A stretch of DNA of 64,000 nt from positions 20,982 through 84,981 of the forward strand of contig CAMVDV010000007.1 of NCBI GenBank assembly GCA_947166305.1, in the 5' to 3' direction. Source of the stretch: an uncultured Prevotellaceae bacterium (GTDB lineage Bacteria; Bacteroidota; Bacteroidia; Bacteroidales; Bacteroidaceae). Numbering within the stretch: the first letter of the stretch is position 1; every line of letters starts with the position of its first letter. This document shows positions 46,182-56,273 of the stretch, in pieces. The notes under the pieces are model-generated. The model had not been told where the DNA came from. It searched no databases and was given only the letters and a program-made list of their open reading frames with translations. The position numbers and the translations under genes are program-made.

Positions 46182-48425
46182 ATGAAAAGGGCATTATCTC
46201 TCCTGCGAGCAGGCATATTGCTGCTCGCGACGACGACAACAACAGCTTGGGCGCAGAGCACCGACCCGCTTGTGGGTGGCTTCACACCCACAGGAGGCAC
46301 GCTTGGCGTGATTAGCGAAAACTACGCCTTCCTGTTCGACGGCGACAAGAGCACGAAGTGGTGCGTCACGGACTGCAACTTCACGGACGACAACGTGGTG
46401 TGCGTCGAGTTCTACGCCGACGTTCCCTTCGTGCCGACGGGCTATGTGATGACCACAGGCAACGACTGCGCCGAGAACCCGGGCCGCAACCCTTCCCAAT
46501 GGGAAATCTTTGCAAAGCTTGACCCCGACCGCGGCTGGGTGCAGCTTGCCCACGTCATGAACGACAACGTGCTGCAAGACGTCAACGGGCAGGACTTTGA
46601 GTTCGAACTTCCCAACCACGAGACGGCGTTCAAGTACTTCCGCCTCGAGATTGAAGGCGTGAAGAGCGGCAATGTCTTCCAGCTCGCGGAGTTCCAGTTC
46701 AGAGGGCATCAGCACGTCACCGACCTCTCGACCATCACCGAGAACTTCGTTGCGCCCGACGGCGAGATACTCACCGGCACGCTCGACGGCCAGCAAAAGG
46801 TTTCCATTGCCGACGGTGCCCGCGTGACACTCAACGGCGCAACCATCCACGGCAAGGACTTGGCAATCTGTCCTTGGGCAGGCCTCACCTGCGAGGGCGA
46901 CGGGACAATCATCCTTGCCGAAGGCACCACGAGCGAGATAGAGGGATTCTACCATGACTTTCCTGGCATCTATGTACCTGTGGGCAAGACGCTGACCATA
47001 CGCGGCGACGGCTCGCTCATCGCGTACAGCTATAACTCAATAAACCATCTCGCTGGTAACAGCGCAGGCATCGGTGGCGGCACCTACACTGGTCCTGATT
47101 GCGGCAATATCAACATCGAGGGCGGCAACATCAAAGCATACGGCGGTGGCGGTTGTGCCGGCATCGGTGGAGGTATTGGAAAATCCTGCGGGGACATTAC
47201 CATCAGCGGCGGCACCATCTATGCAAAGGGCGGAATGACTGCCCCCGGCATTGGCTGTGGCGAGATACATTATGGAAGTGACATCCCTGGCTCCTGCGGC
47301 AACATTACCATCACCAACGGCGTAACGAGTGTCACAGCTCGCTCTGTGACGGGAAACAACGCCATCGGTACCGGAGGCGGCGGCACATGCGGCACTGTCA
47401 CCATCGGCGATGTCGTGACAGGCGTCATCGAACAGAACCCCTTCTACACCTTCCCCTACACGGTTTCCTTCGACGCGGGCGGCGGCACGGGCGAGATGCC
47501 GGCGATGCACTTCATGTATAATGTCGCAAAGGAGTTAAACAGCATTAACTTCGTCCGCGACGACTATGCCTTCGCCAAGTGGAGCACTGAGACAGACGGA
47601 GGCGGCACAACCTACGAGAACGGACAGAACGTCTGCAACCTCGTCTCCGAACAAGGCTCGAACGCGACGCTCCACGCGCAGTGGCAGCCGTACACGATGA
47701 CCTACGGCACGCCCTACATCATGACGCAGGAGCGCTTCGTGCCCTACGCCACCTTCACGAACACGTTCGACGCGGAAAGCGTCGGCAAGTACCAGCCGTG
47801 GTTCCTGCCCTTCGACTACACCATCACGGCAGAGGACACGCAGTCGTTCCGCTTCTTCAAGATATACATGATTGCCAACGCGCCGAAGCCCGGCGAAGGC
47901 CCTGAGGACGAAGTGTGGGTGTTCCTGACGCGTCTCGGCGAAGGCGACGTGCTCTATGCCAACATGCCCTACGTCTATAAGCCCACGCAGGCAATCGGCG
48001 AATACCGCTTCACCGCAGAGGAAACGAACTTGAAGCCGAAGAACGACGATGTGCTCATCACGATGCAGACCGCTGAGGACACTTACACCATTAGCGGCAT
48101 ATACGACAACAAGAAAGTCAATGGCGAATGGAACGACATTTACTGCTTCAACGCCGACGGCAGCCTTAGTTTCATGCATGACTGGGGCTTGACGGTTCCG
48201 TCCCTCCAGTGGGCACTGAAGGGGAAGAGCAAGAGCGACCACACACCAAGCTATGCGCCCCTGATACGCTTCTTCGGCGAAGAGACCGACGACCCCGATG
48301 GCATCGTCAGGATAAGCCGCGATGATGCAGCCTTCTGGTACGACATCCTTGGTCGACGCTCGGGCAGCAAGCCCTCACGGAAAGGGCTATATATCCACGG
48401 CAGCAGAAAGGAAATAATCCGCTGA
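46182..48425 (+). CDS. Secreted discoidin (F5/8 type C)-like / InlB B-repeat-like protein
   Basis: Signal peptide MKRALSLLRAGILLLATTTTTAWAQ; DGDKSTKWCVTDCN..., GRNPSQWEIFAK discoidin-like; VSFDAGGGTGEMPAMHF...ATLHAQW InlB-like; tail GLYIHGSRKEIIR. Confidence 0.75.
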   Translation: MKRALSLLRAGILLLATTTTTAWAQSTDPLVGGFTPTGGTLGVISENYAFLFDGDKSTKWCVTDCNFTDDNVVCVEFYADVPFVPTGYVMTTGNDCAENPGRNPSQWEIFAKLDPDRGWVQLAHVMNDNVLQDVNGQDFEFELPNHETAFKYFRLEIEGVKSGNVFQLAEFQFRGHQHVTDLSTITENFVAPDGEILTGTLDGQQKVSIADGARVTLNGATIHGKDLAICPWAGLTCEGDGTIILAEGTTSEIEGFYHDFPGIYVPVGKTLTIRGDGSLIAYSYNSINHLAGNSAGIGGGTYTGPDCGNINIEGGNIKAYGGGGCAGIGGGIGKSCGDITISGGTIYAKGGMTAPGIGCGEIHYGSDIPGSCGNITITNGVTSVTARSVTGNNAIGTGGGGTCGTVTIGDVVTGVIEQNPFYTFPYTVSFDAGGGTGEMPAMHFMYNVAKELNSINFVRDDYAFAKWSTETDGGGTTYENGQNVCNLVSEQGSNATLHAQWQPYTMTYGTPYIMTQERFVPYATFTNTFDAESVGKYQPWFLPFDYTITAEDTQSFRFFKIYMIANAPKPGEGPEDEVWVFLTRLGEGDVLYANMPYVYKPTQAIGEYRFTAEETNLKPKNDDVLITMQTAEDTYTISGIYDNKKVNGEWNDIYCFNADGSLSFMHDWGLTVPSLQWALKGKSKSDHTPSYAPLIRFFGEETDDPDGIVRISRDDAAFWYDILGRRSGSKPSRKGLYIHGSRKEIIR

Positions 48426-48464
48426 GCGTGCCGCAGGTTCGCTATATGCAGCCTGCATAAAAAA

Positions 48465-48515
48465 AGTTGAAAAGCTGAAAAGTTGGAAAGTTAAAAAGAG
48501 AAAGTTGAAAAGGAT
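48465..48515. repeat. GTTRAAAA 8-bp word array
   Basis: aagttgaaaagctgaaaagttggaaagttaaaaagagaaagttgaaaagg. Confidence 0.8.
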
Positions 48516-48614
48516 TTAGGCAAATATCATACCATTACAAGGCTCTTTCGTGCAAAAAAGTGCAATTAAGCAACATTTTTCTGCGGGAGAGCCTCTGTCC
48601 TGAGGAAGAAGTCG

Positions 48615-48622
48615 TATCTTTG
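48615..48622 (+). promoter_or_regulatory. Bacteroidales -7 promoter element upstream of the GH115 gene
   Basis: TATCTTTG 28 nt before the ATG. Confidence 0.6.
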
Positions 48623-48650
48623 CACGAGACACTCTAAATAGGTATAAGAT

Positions 48651-51600
48651 ATGAACATCAGACGCTCTCTTACGGCAGCTATCTGCCTAATGCTTTATTT
48701 CGTCGGCTTTTGTGCGGACGCCCTGTCTGCGCTCCCTGCCAATGCCTCGGGCGGCCTGCAGGTCGTGACCTCGCCCACCGACGGCTGCTTCCCCATAGCG
48801 GGGCAGACGACTTCCGACAAGGCCATCATCCTCTACGACGCCAACGACGCTGAGGTGGTGCAGACGGTCATCGACTGTCTGATATCCGACCTCAAGGCTG
48901 TGACGCGCAAGACCTTCATAAAATACAAGACGGAGCCTTCGTCGCTGAAGAATCCCATCATCGTGGGCACCATCGGGCAGTCGAGTCATGTCGACAAGCT
49001 CATTGAGGAAGGCAAGCTGGACGTGTCGGACGTGGAGGGACGCTGGGAGGTTTTCGGCCTTCAGGTGGTGGACGCGCCGATGGAGGGTGTGGACAAGGCC
49101 CTCGTCATCTTCGGCTCGCAGCCCCGCAGCACGGCCTACGGTGTGTTCCACCTCAGCCGCTTGATGGGCGTGTCGCCTTGGATATGGTGGGCCGACGTTG
49201 CGCCTTCCACGAAAACGCAACTCTACGTGACGCCAGGACGCTTTGTCTCCAAGTCGCCATCGGTCAAGTTCCGAGGCATCTTCCTCAACGATGAGGACTT
49301 CGGGCTGCTTCCTTGGGCCAAGAAGAAGATGGACAGTGCGTATGGGAACCTCGGCCCTAACACCTACGCCGCCATCATGGAGCTGCTGCTTCGCCTTCGT
49401 GCCAACACGCTTTGGCCTGCCATGCACGCCGGAAGCCGTGCCTTTTGGGACCAGAAGGCTAACATCCCGCTCATCATGAAGTACGACATCTACATGGGCT
49501 CCAGCCATTGCGAGCAGATGCTCCGCGACAATGAGTGGGAATGGAACCGCTATGGCGGTCACTACAACGATGACTGGCGGTGGGGAACGAACAGGGAGAT
49601 GATAAAGCGCTACTGGGCTGAGCGCGTGGGCGAAAGCCGTGGGAAGAATGCCATCTACACGCTTGGCATGAGAGGCGTACACGACTCGGGCATCAACGGC
49701 TACAATTCCACCGCCGAGCGCGTGGCTGCTCTCACCGACATCATTGCCTATCAGCGACAACTCCTTGCCGACAGCATCGGCGACCCCACGCAGATTCCGC
49801 AAATCTTCATTCCCTATAAGGAAGTGCTCGACTGCTATAATGCCGGACTCCAAGTGCCCGACGACGTCACCCTGATGTGGGTGGACGACAACCACGGGTA
49901 CATCCGCCAGATGCCTACGCTGCAGGAGCAGGCACGGAGCGGCGGCAATGCCATCTACTACCACCTCTCCTACTGGGGCTCGCCTGACTCCTACCTCTGG
50001 CTCAGCACCATCTCGCCCTCCCTCTGCAGCTTCGAGCTGAGCAAGGCTTATGACCAGGGCATCCGGAACCAGTGGATTATCAACGTCGGCGACATCAAGC
50101 CTGCCGAGGAGGAACTGGAGTTCTGCATGGATCTGGCTTGGGACATCGATAGCTGGACGCCCGACAATGCCTGGAAATATACACGGGAATGGGCGGCACG
50201 GACTTTCGGAGAAGACCTTGCCGACGAGATTAACGACATCAAGATGACGTTCTATCGGCTCGGCATCGCTGCCAAGCCGGAGCACGTCCAGCTTTGTCAT
50301 TTCGATTATTCCAATGCTCAGATCGACGCACGCATCGCCGAGTATCAAGATCTCTACCAGAGAGCCGTGGCTCTGCGCTCACGCATCCCGTCGTCACTCC
50401 GCTATGCTTACTATGAACTCGTGGAGTATCCTGTCTGTGCCTGCACTGACCAGAACATCAAACTGCTGCGTGCAAGGCAGAGCTTCGTGTACGCTTGGGC
50501 CGGACAGGGCGAGAAGGCTCTCTCCTACTCCACTGCCGCGGAGTCGGCATTCGAGGAGATAAAGACGCTGACCAACAAGTACAACAACGGCATAGCCGGT
50601 GGCAAGTGGCAGGGAATGATGGACTATAAGCCCAACAACTGGAGCCAGCATCTGATGCCGGCGGTGGCTTCTGCGACAGACGTGGCAGGCAGTCAGAGCA
50701 GCATCCTTGAGCCTGACATCTGCATCGTAGGCGGAGGGAGCTTCGTGCAGGCTTCGCCGTCGGTGAAGAGGCTGAAGGGTCTTGGCATCACCGGCACGTC
50801 GGCAAGCATCTGGCCGCTCGACATGACGAAGTACACCGATGCCGCCTCTGCGCCCTACGCCGAGTACAGTGTGACCGTGCAGAAGGGGCTGAACGTCATC
50901 CAAGTGCGCTGTCTGCCCACTTTCCCCATTAACACCGGCTACGACCTGCGTGCCGCCATCTCCGTCGACGGCAGTCCTGCCTCCATTATCTCCATAAAGC
51001 TTTCGGCCATGACGGACAACTGGGACGAGACCGTGGCACAGGGCTACATCCCTGCCGCCGTGCACTATGTGAGCACGGAGCAGAAGAATGTCACCGTCCG
51101 CGTGAGCTTCATGGACCCTGGCCTCACGGTGAGCGCCGTGGCAGGCTTGCCTTTTGCTGCCGGCGAGGAAGACCTCACGGGGCTTATCACGAACCCTGAC
51201 TTCGAGTACGGCGCGGGCGGACAGCTCAATCCGCAGGGCGGACTCGTCCGAGGCGTGCCCCAAGGCTGGCGAGCCACGGGCACGATGAACGGCAACTCCT
51301 GGGGCATCAACCAGGATGCCAAGCATCTCTACGGCATCAACACCTACTGGGCGAGTGCCAAGCCCATGCCAAACGTCTATGAACTCTCGCAGACCATCCC
51401 CGCCTCCAAGCTCGGTGCAGGCACCTACCTCGTGACCTGTCTGCTCGGGACGCAGAAGGACAAGCTGGCCACCTGCCGCCTCTTTGCCAACAAGAACGTG
51501 CAGTACTACGGGAAGGAAAGCGACTACAAGGAGTCGATGCTGACGGCGGGCGAGCAGAACACGTTCGCCGGCTACGGAGCATCCGGCTCGGGAAAGATGA

Positions 51601-51935
51601 CACTCAAGCAGATGGCCGTGATGGTGACGCTCGAGGACGGCGAAAGCCTCAAGCTGGGCATCCGCTCGAGCAACTACAAAACCGACGGAACGCGCTCCTC
51701 GGGCGACAGCCACGGATGGTTCAAGGTGGACCACTTCCGCCTGCAGCGCATCGACGCAAAGGAGATTCCGTCCGGCCTGAAAGACCTGAATGTCAGCAAC
51801 GACGTGAAAGACCTGAAGGAACAGTGCTACGACCTGAGCGGCCGAAAGCTCGGTGAGCTGCCTCGAGGAAGCCGACAGAAGGGACTTTTCATCGCCAAGA
51901 AGGCCGACGGAGGCTTCGTGAAACTGATCCGCTAA
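48651..51935 (+). CDS. Glycoside hydrolase family 115 protein (alpha-glucuronidase family)
   Basis: STAYGVFHLSRLMGVSPWIWWADVAP, KFRGIFLNDEDFGLLPWAKK, GNLGPNTYAAIMELLLRLRANTLWPAMH, YYHLSYWGSPDSYLWLSTISP. Confidence 0.93.
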   Translation: MNIRRSLTAAICLMLYFVGFCADALSALPANASGGLQVVTSPTDGCFPIAGQTTSDKAIILYDANDAEVVQTVIDCLISDLKAVTRKTFIKYKTEPSSLKNPIIVGTIGQSSHVDKLIEEGKLDVSDVEGRWEVFGLQVVDAPMEGVDKALVIFGSQPRSTAYGVFHLSRLMGVSPWIWWADVAPSTKTQLYVTPGRFVSKSPSVKFRGIFLNDEDFGLLPWAKKKMDSAYGNLGPNTYAAIMELLLRLRANTLWPAMHAGSRAFWDQKANIPLIMKYDIYMGSSHCEQMLRDNEWEWNRYGGHYNDDWRWGTNREMIKRYWAERVGESRGKNAIYTLGMRGVHDSGINGYNSTAERVAALTDIIAYQRQLLADSIGDPTQIPQIFIPYKEVLDCYNAGLQVPDDVTLMWVDDNHGYIRQMPTLQEQARSGGNAIYYHLSYWGSPDSYLWLSTISPSLCSFELSKAYDQGIRNQWIINVGDIKPAEEELEFCMDLAWDIDSWTPDNAWKYTREWAARTFGEDLADEINDIKMTFYRLGIAAKPEHVQLCHFDYSNAQIDARIAEYQDLYQRAVALRSRIPSSLRYAYYELVEYPVCACTDQNIKLLRARQSFVYAWAGQGEKALSYSTAAESAFEEIKTLTNKYNNGIAGGKWQGMMDYKPNNWSQHLMPAVASATDVAGSQSSILEPDICIVGGGSFVQASPSVKRLKGLGITGTSASIWPLDMTKYTDAASAPYAEYSVTVQKGLNVIQVRCLPTFPINTGYDLRAAISVDGSPASIISIKLSAMTDNWDETVAQGYIPAAVHYVSTEQKNVTVRVSFMDPGLTVSAVAGLPFAAGEEDLTGLITNPDFEYGAGGQLNPQGGLVRGVPQGWRATGTMNGNSWGINQDAKHLYGINTYWASAKPMPNVYELSQTIPASKLGAGTYLVTCLLGTQKDKLATCRLFANKNVQYYGKESDYKESMLTAGEQNTFAGYGASGSGKMTLKQMAVMVTLEDGESLKLGIRSSNYKTDGTRSSGDSHGWFKVDHFRLQRIDAKEIPSGLKDLNVSNDVKDLKEQCYDLSGRKLGELPRGSRQKGLFIAKKADGGFVKLIR

Positions 51936-51950
51936 GGGGGAGAGACGAAA

Positions 51951-52035
51951 CGTCGCGTGCGGCGATGGCAATTTCCGCGTGCGGCGACGGGCATCGTCGC
52001 GTGCGGCGTTGGCCATCGTCGCACGCGGCGTTTTC
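51951..52035. repeat. 22-bp-period array, YCGCRNGCG family (4 units)
   Basis: CGTCGCGTGCGGCGATGGCAAT / TTCCGCGTGCGGCGACGGGCAT / CGTCGCGTGCGGCGTTGGCCAT / CGTCGCACGCGGCGTTTTC. Confidence 0.92.
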
Positions 52036-52038
52036 ATT

Positions 52039-53001
52039 CTACTCGAACGAAAGATACGGACGGAGCCTGTCGATGTCGCTTGGACGGAAGGCGTCGAGGC
52101 GCGAAAGCTCGTCGATTGAGCGCAGATTGCCCTTGTCCTGGCGGTGCTCGAAGATGGCCTTGGCCTGATAGAAGCTCAGATAGGGATGGCGCATCAACTG
52201 CCTCACGGAGAGCTTGTTGACAGGAATCTTCCTGACCTCCACGGGCGTGAGCGTCATATACTTCAGCACCGTGTCGGGCATCTCGATGGCCTCCATGGCC
52301 TGCTCCACGTTGACAAAGCCACCAAGCGTCTGCCTGTAGGCCACGATGCGTGCGGCCCGCTTGCTGGCGATGCCGGGGATGAGCTTCAGCATGGCAGTGT
52401 CGGCCGTGTTGATGTCAACGGTCTCGCCGGCAGAAAGCTTGGGCATTAGTCCCACTCCAGGCCTCTCTGAATCTCCGCTCAAAAGGGAGACTTTGGGCAC
52501 AGAGTCGGCCCTTGCTTCCGTCGTCATGCTTTCTTTCTCCTCCTCCAGAGGGGAGTGAGAGGGGGCACGGAGGCGTCGGTGAGGTTCAACAAAGCGGAAC
52601 CTCTCCTCTATCCTAATGTAAGGCCGGAGCCTCTGCCACTGCTCGTTGGTGAGATACGGCACGTTCATGAAGTCCTCCGGCGTGTGGTAACGTCCCAACC
52701 TGGCGCGGTAGCGATAGATACTCCTCACCTGCCAGGGCGACAACCCCAGCCGGAGCAAGGCGGTGCTGTCGGCCGTGTTGGGGTCAAAGGGGAACGTCTC
52801 CACCTTGCGCTCAGGCTCGGCATAGGTGAAAGGCTTGGCCGGAGCATTAGACCACGCTCGCCGTTCCACCACTTCCTGCGAAGGAGATTGGGGAGTCCTG
52901 CCCTTCCAGACGGCTATTGCCACAATGCCCAGGAGCAGCACCCATTCGAGCAAAAGCAGGGCACGGCGCTGAGCCTTGGTCAGTGTGGGCAAGCGTCTCA
53001 T
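52039..53001 (-). CDS. Helix-hairpin-helix (ComEA-like) protein
   Basis: ETVDINTADTAMLKLIPGIASKRAARIVAYRQTLGGFVNVEQ; N-terminal TM segment. Confidence 0.88.
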   Translation of the reverse strand: MRRLPTLTKAQRRALLLLEWVLLLGIVAIAVWKGRTPQSPSQEVVERRAWSNAPAKPFTYAEPERKVETFPFDPNTADSTALLRLGLSPWQVRSIYRYRARLGRYHTPEDFMNVPYLTNEQWQRLRPYIRIEERFRFVEPHRRLRAPSHSPLEEEKESMTTEARADSVPKVSLLSGDSERPGVGLMPKLSAGETVDINTADTAMLKLIPGIASKRAARIVAYRQTLGGFVNVEQAMEAIEMPDTVLKYMTLTPVEVRKIPVNKLSVRQLMRHPYLSFYQAKAIFEHRQDKGNLRSIDELSRLDAFRPSDIDRLRPYLSFE

Positions 53002-54350
53002 CAGAAAAGCTCGTGGACGAAGACTGCCGCAATAGCCAGCGGCGCCACAAAACGTATGATGAAATAGTACAGACGGAACAGGCGGAAACGCAACTTGCCA
53101 CCGTTCGTCAGCTCACTCTCCACAAGGCTGCGGTCCAGATACCAGCCCGTGAAGAGACAAATCACGATGCCTCCCAACGGAAGGATTATTTTGGAAGAGA
53201 CGAAATCGAACAGCTCGAAGATGTTCAGCCCGAACAACGTCAGATGACTCCACGGGCCAAACGACAGCGAACACGCCACGCCGAGCGTCATGCACGAGAA
53301 AGAAACTGCCGCAGCAGCCTTGCGACGCGACATATGAAAGGCTTCCAGGACGTAGGCCGTCACACTCTCATGGAGCGACATCGCACTGGTCAGAGCCGCC
53401 AGCAGCAACAGCATGTAGAAGAATCCGGAGAAGGCATATCCTAACCACGGCAGGTGGCCAAAGGCGATATTGAACACGCTTGGCAGCGTCTTGAAGACCA
53501 ATCCCGGCCCAGCCGTCACGTCTACTGCCTCCACACTGAACACGGCAGGAAAGATAATGAAACCGCTCAGCACCGCCACCATCGTGTCGATGATGCTCAC
53601 ACCCGCCGCCGTCTTAGGCAAATTCGTGTCCGGTCGGAAGTAAGAAGCATAGGTGCAAAGGCAACCCATGGCAAGGCTCAGCGAATAGAACGCCTGCCCC
53701 ACGGCACTCAGCACTACGCTTCCCGTCAGCTTCGCCAAGTCGGGCTTAAGCAAGAAGCGCAACCCTTCCTTGGAACCAGGCATACCAAAAGAGCACACCA
53801 CCAGTATGCCGATGATGAAAAGCAACATCGGCATCATCAACTTCGAGAACCTCTCTATGCCCGACTGCACGCCTCGCGCTATGATGAAGTGCGTGAGGAA
53901 CATGAACGACGCGCCCGTCAACACCGGCAACCAAGGGTCGCTCACATAAGTATCAAACACTGCGTTGTAATCACGGTCTGCCATGAGTCGTCCCGACACA
54001 GACTGAATCAGATAATAGAGCGTCCATCCACTCACGATGATGTAGTAGGAAAGAATCATAAACGCCACGAAAACGCCTGCCACACCCTCGATGCGCCACC
54101 ACTTGCCGGGTGCCAGTTTGCTGAACGCCGTGATGGTGTTGGCATGAGTATGACGGCCGATGAGGAACTCACTCATCATGACGGGAATGCCAATCACGAG
54201 GATACAGAGCAGATAGACCATGATGAAAGCGGCACCGCCGTTGTTGCCGACTTCCGTCGGGAAACGCCAGACGTTGCCAAGCCCCACGGCCGAACCTGCC
54301 GCAGCCAGCACTGCGCCTATCTTACTGCCAAAGTTATGTCGTGTTTCCAT
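53001..54350 (-). CDS. Sodium-dependent transporter (NSS family)
   Basis: FGSKIGAVLAAAGSAVGLGNVWRFPTEVGNNGGAAFIMVYLLCILVIGIPVMMSEFLIGR. Confidence 0.95.
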   Translation of the reverse strand: METRHNFGSKIGAVLAAAGSAVGLGNVWRFPTEVGNNGGAAFIMVYLLCILVIGIPVMMSEFLIGRHTHANTITAFSKLAPGKWWRIEGVAGVFVAFMILSYYIIVSGWTLYYLIQSVSGRLMADRDYNAVFDTYVSDPWLPVLTGASFMFLTHFIIARGVQSGIERFSKLMMPMLLFIIGILVVCSFGMPGSKEGLRFLLKPDLAKLTGSVVLSAVGQAFYSLSLAMGCLCTYASYFRPDTNLPKTAAGVSIIDTMVAVLSGFIIFPAVFSVEAVDVTAGPGLVFKTLPSVFNIAFGHLPWLGYAFSGFFYMLLLLAALTSAMSLHESVTAYVLEAFHMSRRKAAAAVSFSCMTLGVACSLSFGPWSHLTLFGLNIFELFDFVSSKIILPLGGIVICLFTGWYLDRSLVESELTNGGKLRFRLFRLYYFIIRFVAPLAIAAVFVHELF

Positions 54351-54365
54351 AAGTTACTTATTATA

Positions 54366-55745
54366 TTATAGAAAGAGTTCATTGAGGAAAATAACTACGA
54401 TTCCGACCGGCGCCACCCAGCGAATGAGCACAAGCAACAGTCGCAAAGTGCGGGCGGAGAGTGCGCCGCCACCTGTCAGCTGCTGCTCCACGAGCTTTCG
54501 CTCCATGCGCCAGCCCACGAAGACGGTAATCAAGAAGCCTCCAATCGGCATCAGGAACTTCGTGACCATCATGTCGAAAAGGTCGAAGAAGCCGTAGCCG
54601 AACACCGTCACCCCCTTCCACGGACCAAAAGAGAGCGAGCAGAAACTGCCAAGCACGAGGCAGATGACGGTCACAACGGAAGCGGCCGCACGCCGACTCA
54701 GCCTGAAGTGTTCGCCGACGAAGGCCGTACATATCTCATGCATGCTGATGCTGCTCGTCAGCGCTGCCAGCAGAAGCAGTACATAGAAAAGCAGGGCGAA
54801 GACATAGCCTGCAAGGGACATCTCGCCAGCAAGCATGGAGAAAACGTTGGGGAGCGTGATAAAGACGAGGCCGGGACCTGCGTCGGGAGCTATGCCCACG
54901 CTGAAGACCGTGGGGAAGATGATGAAGCCACTGAGCACGGCCACAAAGGTGTCGATGATGCAGACGTTCCTTGCCGACGGCACAAGCCTTGTGTCCTGGC
55001 TGAAATAGGACGCGTAGGTAATCAGACAACCAAGCCCGACGCTCAGAGAGAAAAAAGCCTGACCCATGGCGCTGAGCACGACGCTGGGCGTCACCTTGCT
55101 CAGGTCGGGCTTGAGGAGGAAGCGAAGTCCGTCGGCAGTGCCCGGGAGAGTCATGGAAAAGCCCACGAGGACGACAATGATGACGAGCAGCATGGGCATC
55201 ATCAGCTTGGAGAAATACTCGATGCCGCGCTCGATGCCACGCGAAACGACGAAATGCGTCATCAACATGAAAACGGTGAGATAGGCGATGGGCAGCCAGG
55301 AATCGGAGACGAAGCCCTTGAAGGATGCTTCATAATCGGTCGTAAACTGGCCATGAACCACAGAGTGTACGCCTTGAAGCTGTCCGAGGAATGCCTGCAC
55401 GGTGTAGTGGAGCGTCCATCCTGCCACAACAGAATAGAAGGAGAGGACGTGGAATCCGCCCACGACGCCCATGATGCCAGCCACCACCCAAGGCTTGCCG
55501 GGTGCGAGACGCTGGAAGGCTCCGATGGCATTGCTGCGGGAGGAGCGCCCTATGACGAACTCGCTCACCATGACAGGCATGGCAAGCAGGAAGATGGCGG
55601 CAAGGTAGATGAGGATGAAGGCAGCCCCTCCGCCCTTTCCTACCTCGGTGGGAAAGCGCCAGATGTTGCCGAGGCCGACTGCCGATCCTGCCGATGCAAG
55701 CACCGCACCAAGTTGGCTGCCGAAATTTCCGCGTTCTGATTTCAT
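54366..55745 (-). CDS. Sodium-dependent transporter (NSS family), paralogue of its neighbour
   Basis: FGSQLGAVLASAGSAVGLGNIWRFPTEVGKGGGAAFILIYLAAIFLLAMPVMVSEFVIGR. Confidence 0.95.
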   Translation of the reverse strand: MKSERGNFGSQLGAVLASAGSAVGLGNIWRFPTEVGKGGGAAFILIYLAAIFLLAMPVMVSEFVIGRSSRSNAIGAFQRLAPGKPWVVAGIMGVVGGFHVLSFYSVVAGWTLHYTVQAFLGQLQGVHSVVHGQFTTDYEASFKGFVSDSWLPIAYLTVFMLMTHFVVSRGIERGIEYFSKLMMPMLLVIIVVLVGFSMTLPGTADGLRFLLKPDLSKVTPSVVLSAMGQAFFSLSVGLGCLITYASYFSQDTRLVPSARNVCIIDTFVAVLSGFIIFPTVFSVGIAPDAGPGLVFITLPNVFSMLAGEMSLAGYVFALLFYVLLLLAALTSSISMHEICTAFVGEHFRLSRRAAASVVTVICLVLGSFCSLSFGPWKGVTVFGYGFFDLFDMMVTKFLMPIGGFLITVFVGWRMERKLVEQQLTGGGALSARTLRLLLVLIRWVAPVGIVVIFLNELFL

Positions 55746-55847
55746 GGGATCACTGTTCGTGGTTCACTTTTGTGGCTATGCAAAAAACTTTGCACAAAGG
55801 TACGAAAAAATATGAACTCAAAGGTACATTTTATAAGATAAAAGTCG

Positions 55848-55855
55848 TATCTTTG
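55848..55855 (+). promoter_or_regulatory. Bacteroidales -7 promoter element
   Basis: TATCTTTG 28 nt before the vanZ-like ATG. Confidence 0.55.
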
Positions 55856-55883
55856 CATTAAAATTGCATAAAAGTACCAGAAT

Positions 55884-56273
55884 ATGCTTCATAAATATCT
55901 GTTTCGTTATCCTGTGACGCTGCTTTTGGCCGTAGTGATTGTCTTGCTTTCCATGCTTCCGATGCCCGACCTGAAGGTGGGAGTGGAGGTTCCGCTTGCC
56001 GACAAATGGACACACATGGTGATGTACGGCGTGCTGACGCTGGTGGTGTGGGTGGAGTATCGCCGCAGTCACGACCGTCCGGACTGGCCGCGTCTGCTGT
56101 TGCTGGCTTTTGTGGCTCCCATCGTCATGGGCGGTGCCTTGGAACTGGCACAGGCAAACCTGACCACTTGCCGTAGCGGTGAGTGGCTCGACTTTGTGGC
56201 CAACACCATTGGTGTCTGCCTGGGAGCGCTGGGCGGACTGGCGATGAAGAAGGTTAAAAAGTTAAAAGGTTAA
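55884..56273 (+). CDS. VanZ family protein
   Basis: LSMLPMPDLKVGVEVPLADKWTHMVMYGVLTLVVWVEYRR. Confidence 0.88.
   Translation: MLHKYLFRYPVTLLLAVVIVLLSMLPMPDLKVGVEVPLADKWTHMVMYGVLTLVVWVEYRRSHDRPDWPRLLLLAFVAPIVMGGALELAQANLTTCRSGEWLDFVANTIGVCLGALGGLAMKKVKKLKG

Noticed and set aside
48687-50348. 553-aa minus-strand ORF opposite GH115 (and 547-aa ORF at 50394-52037)
   Set aside because: Antisense to a strongly supported GH115 gene; the second also runs through a 22-bp array.
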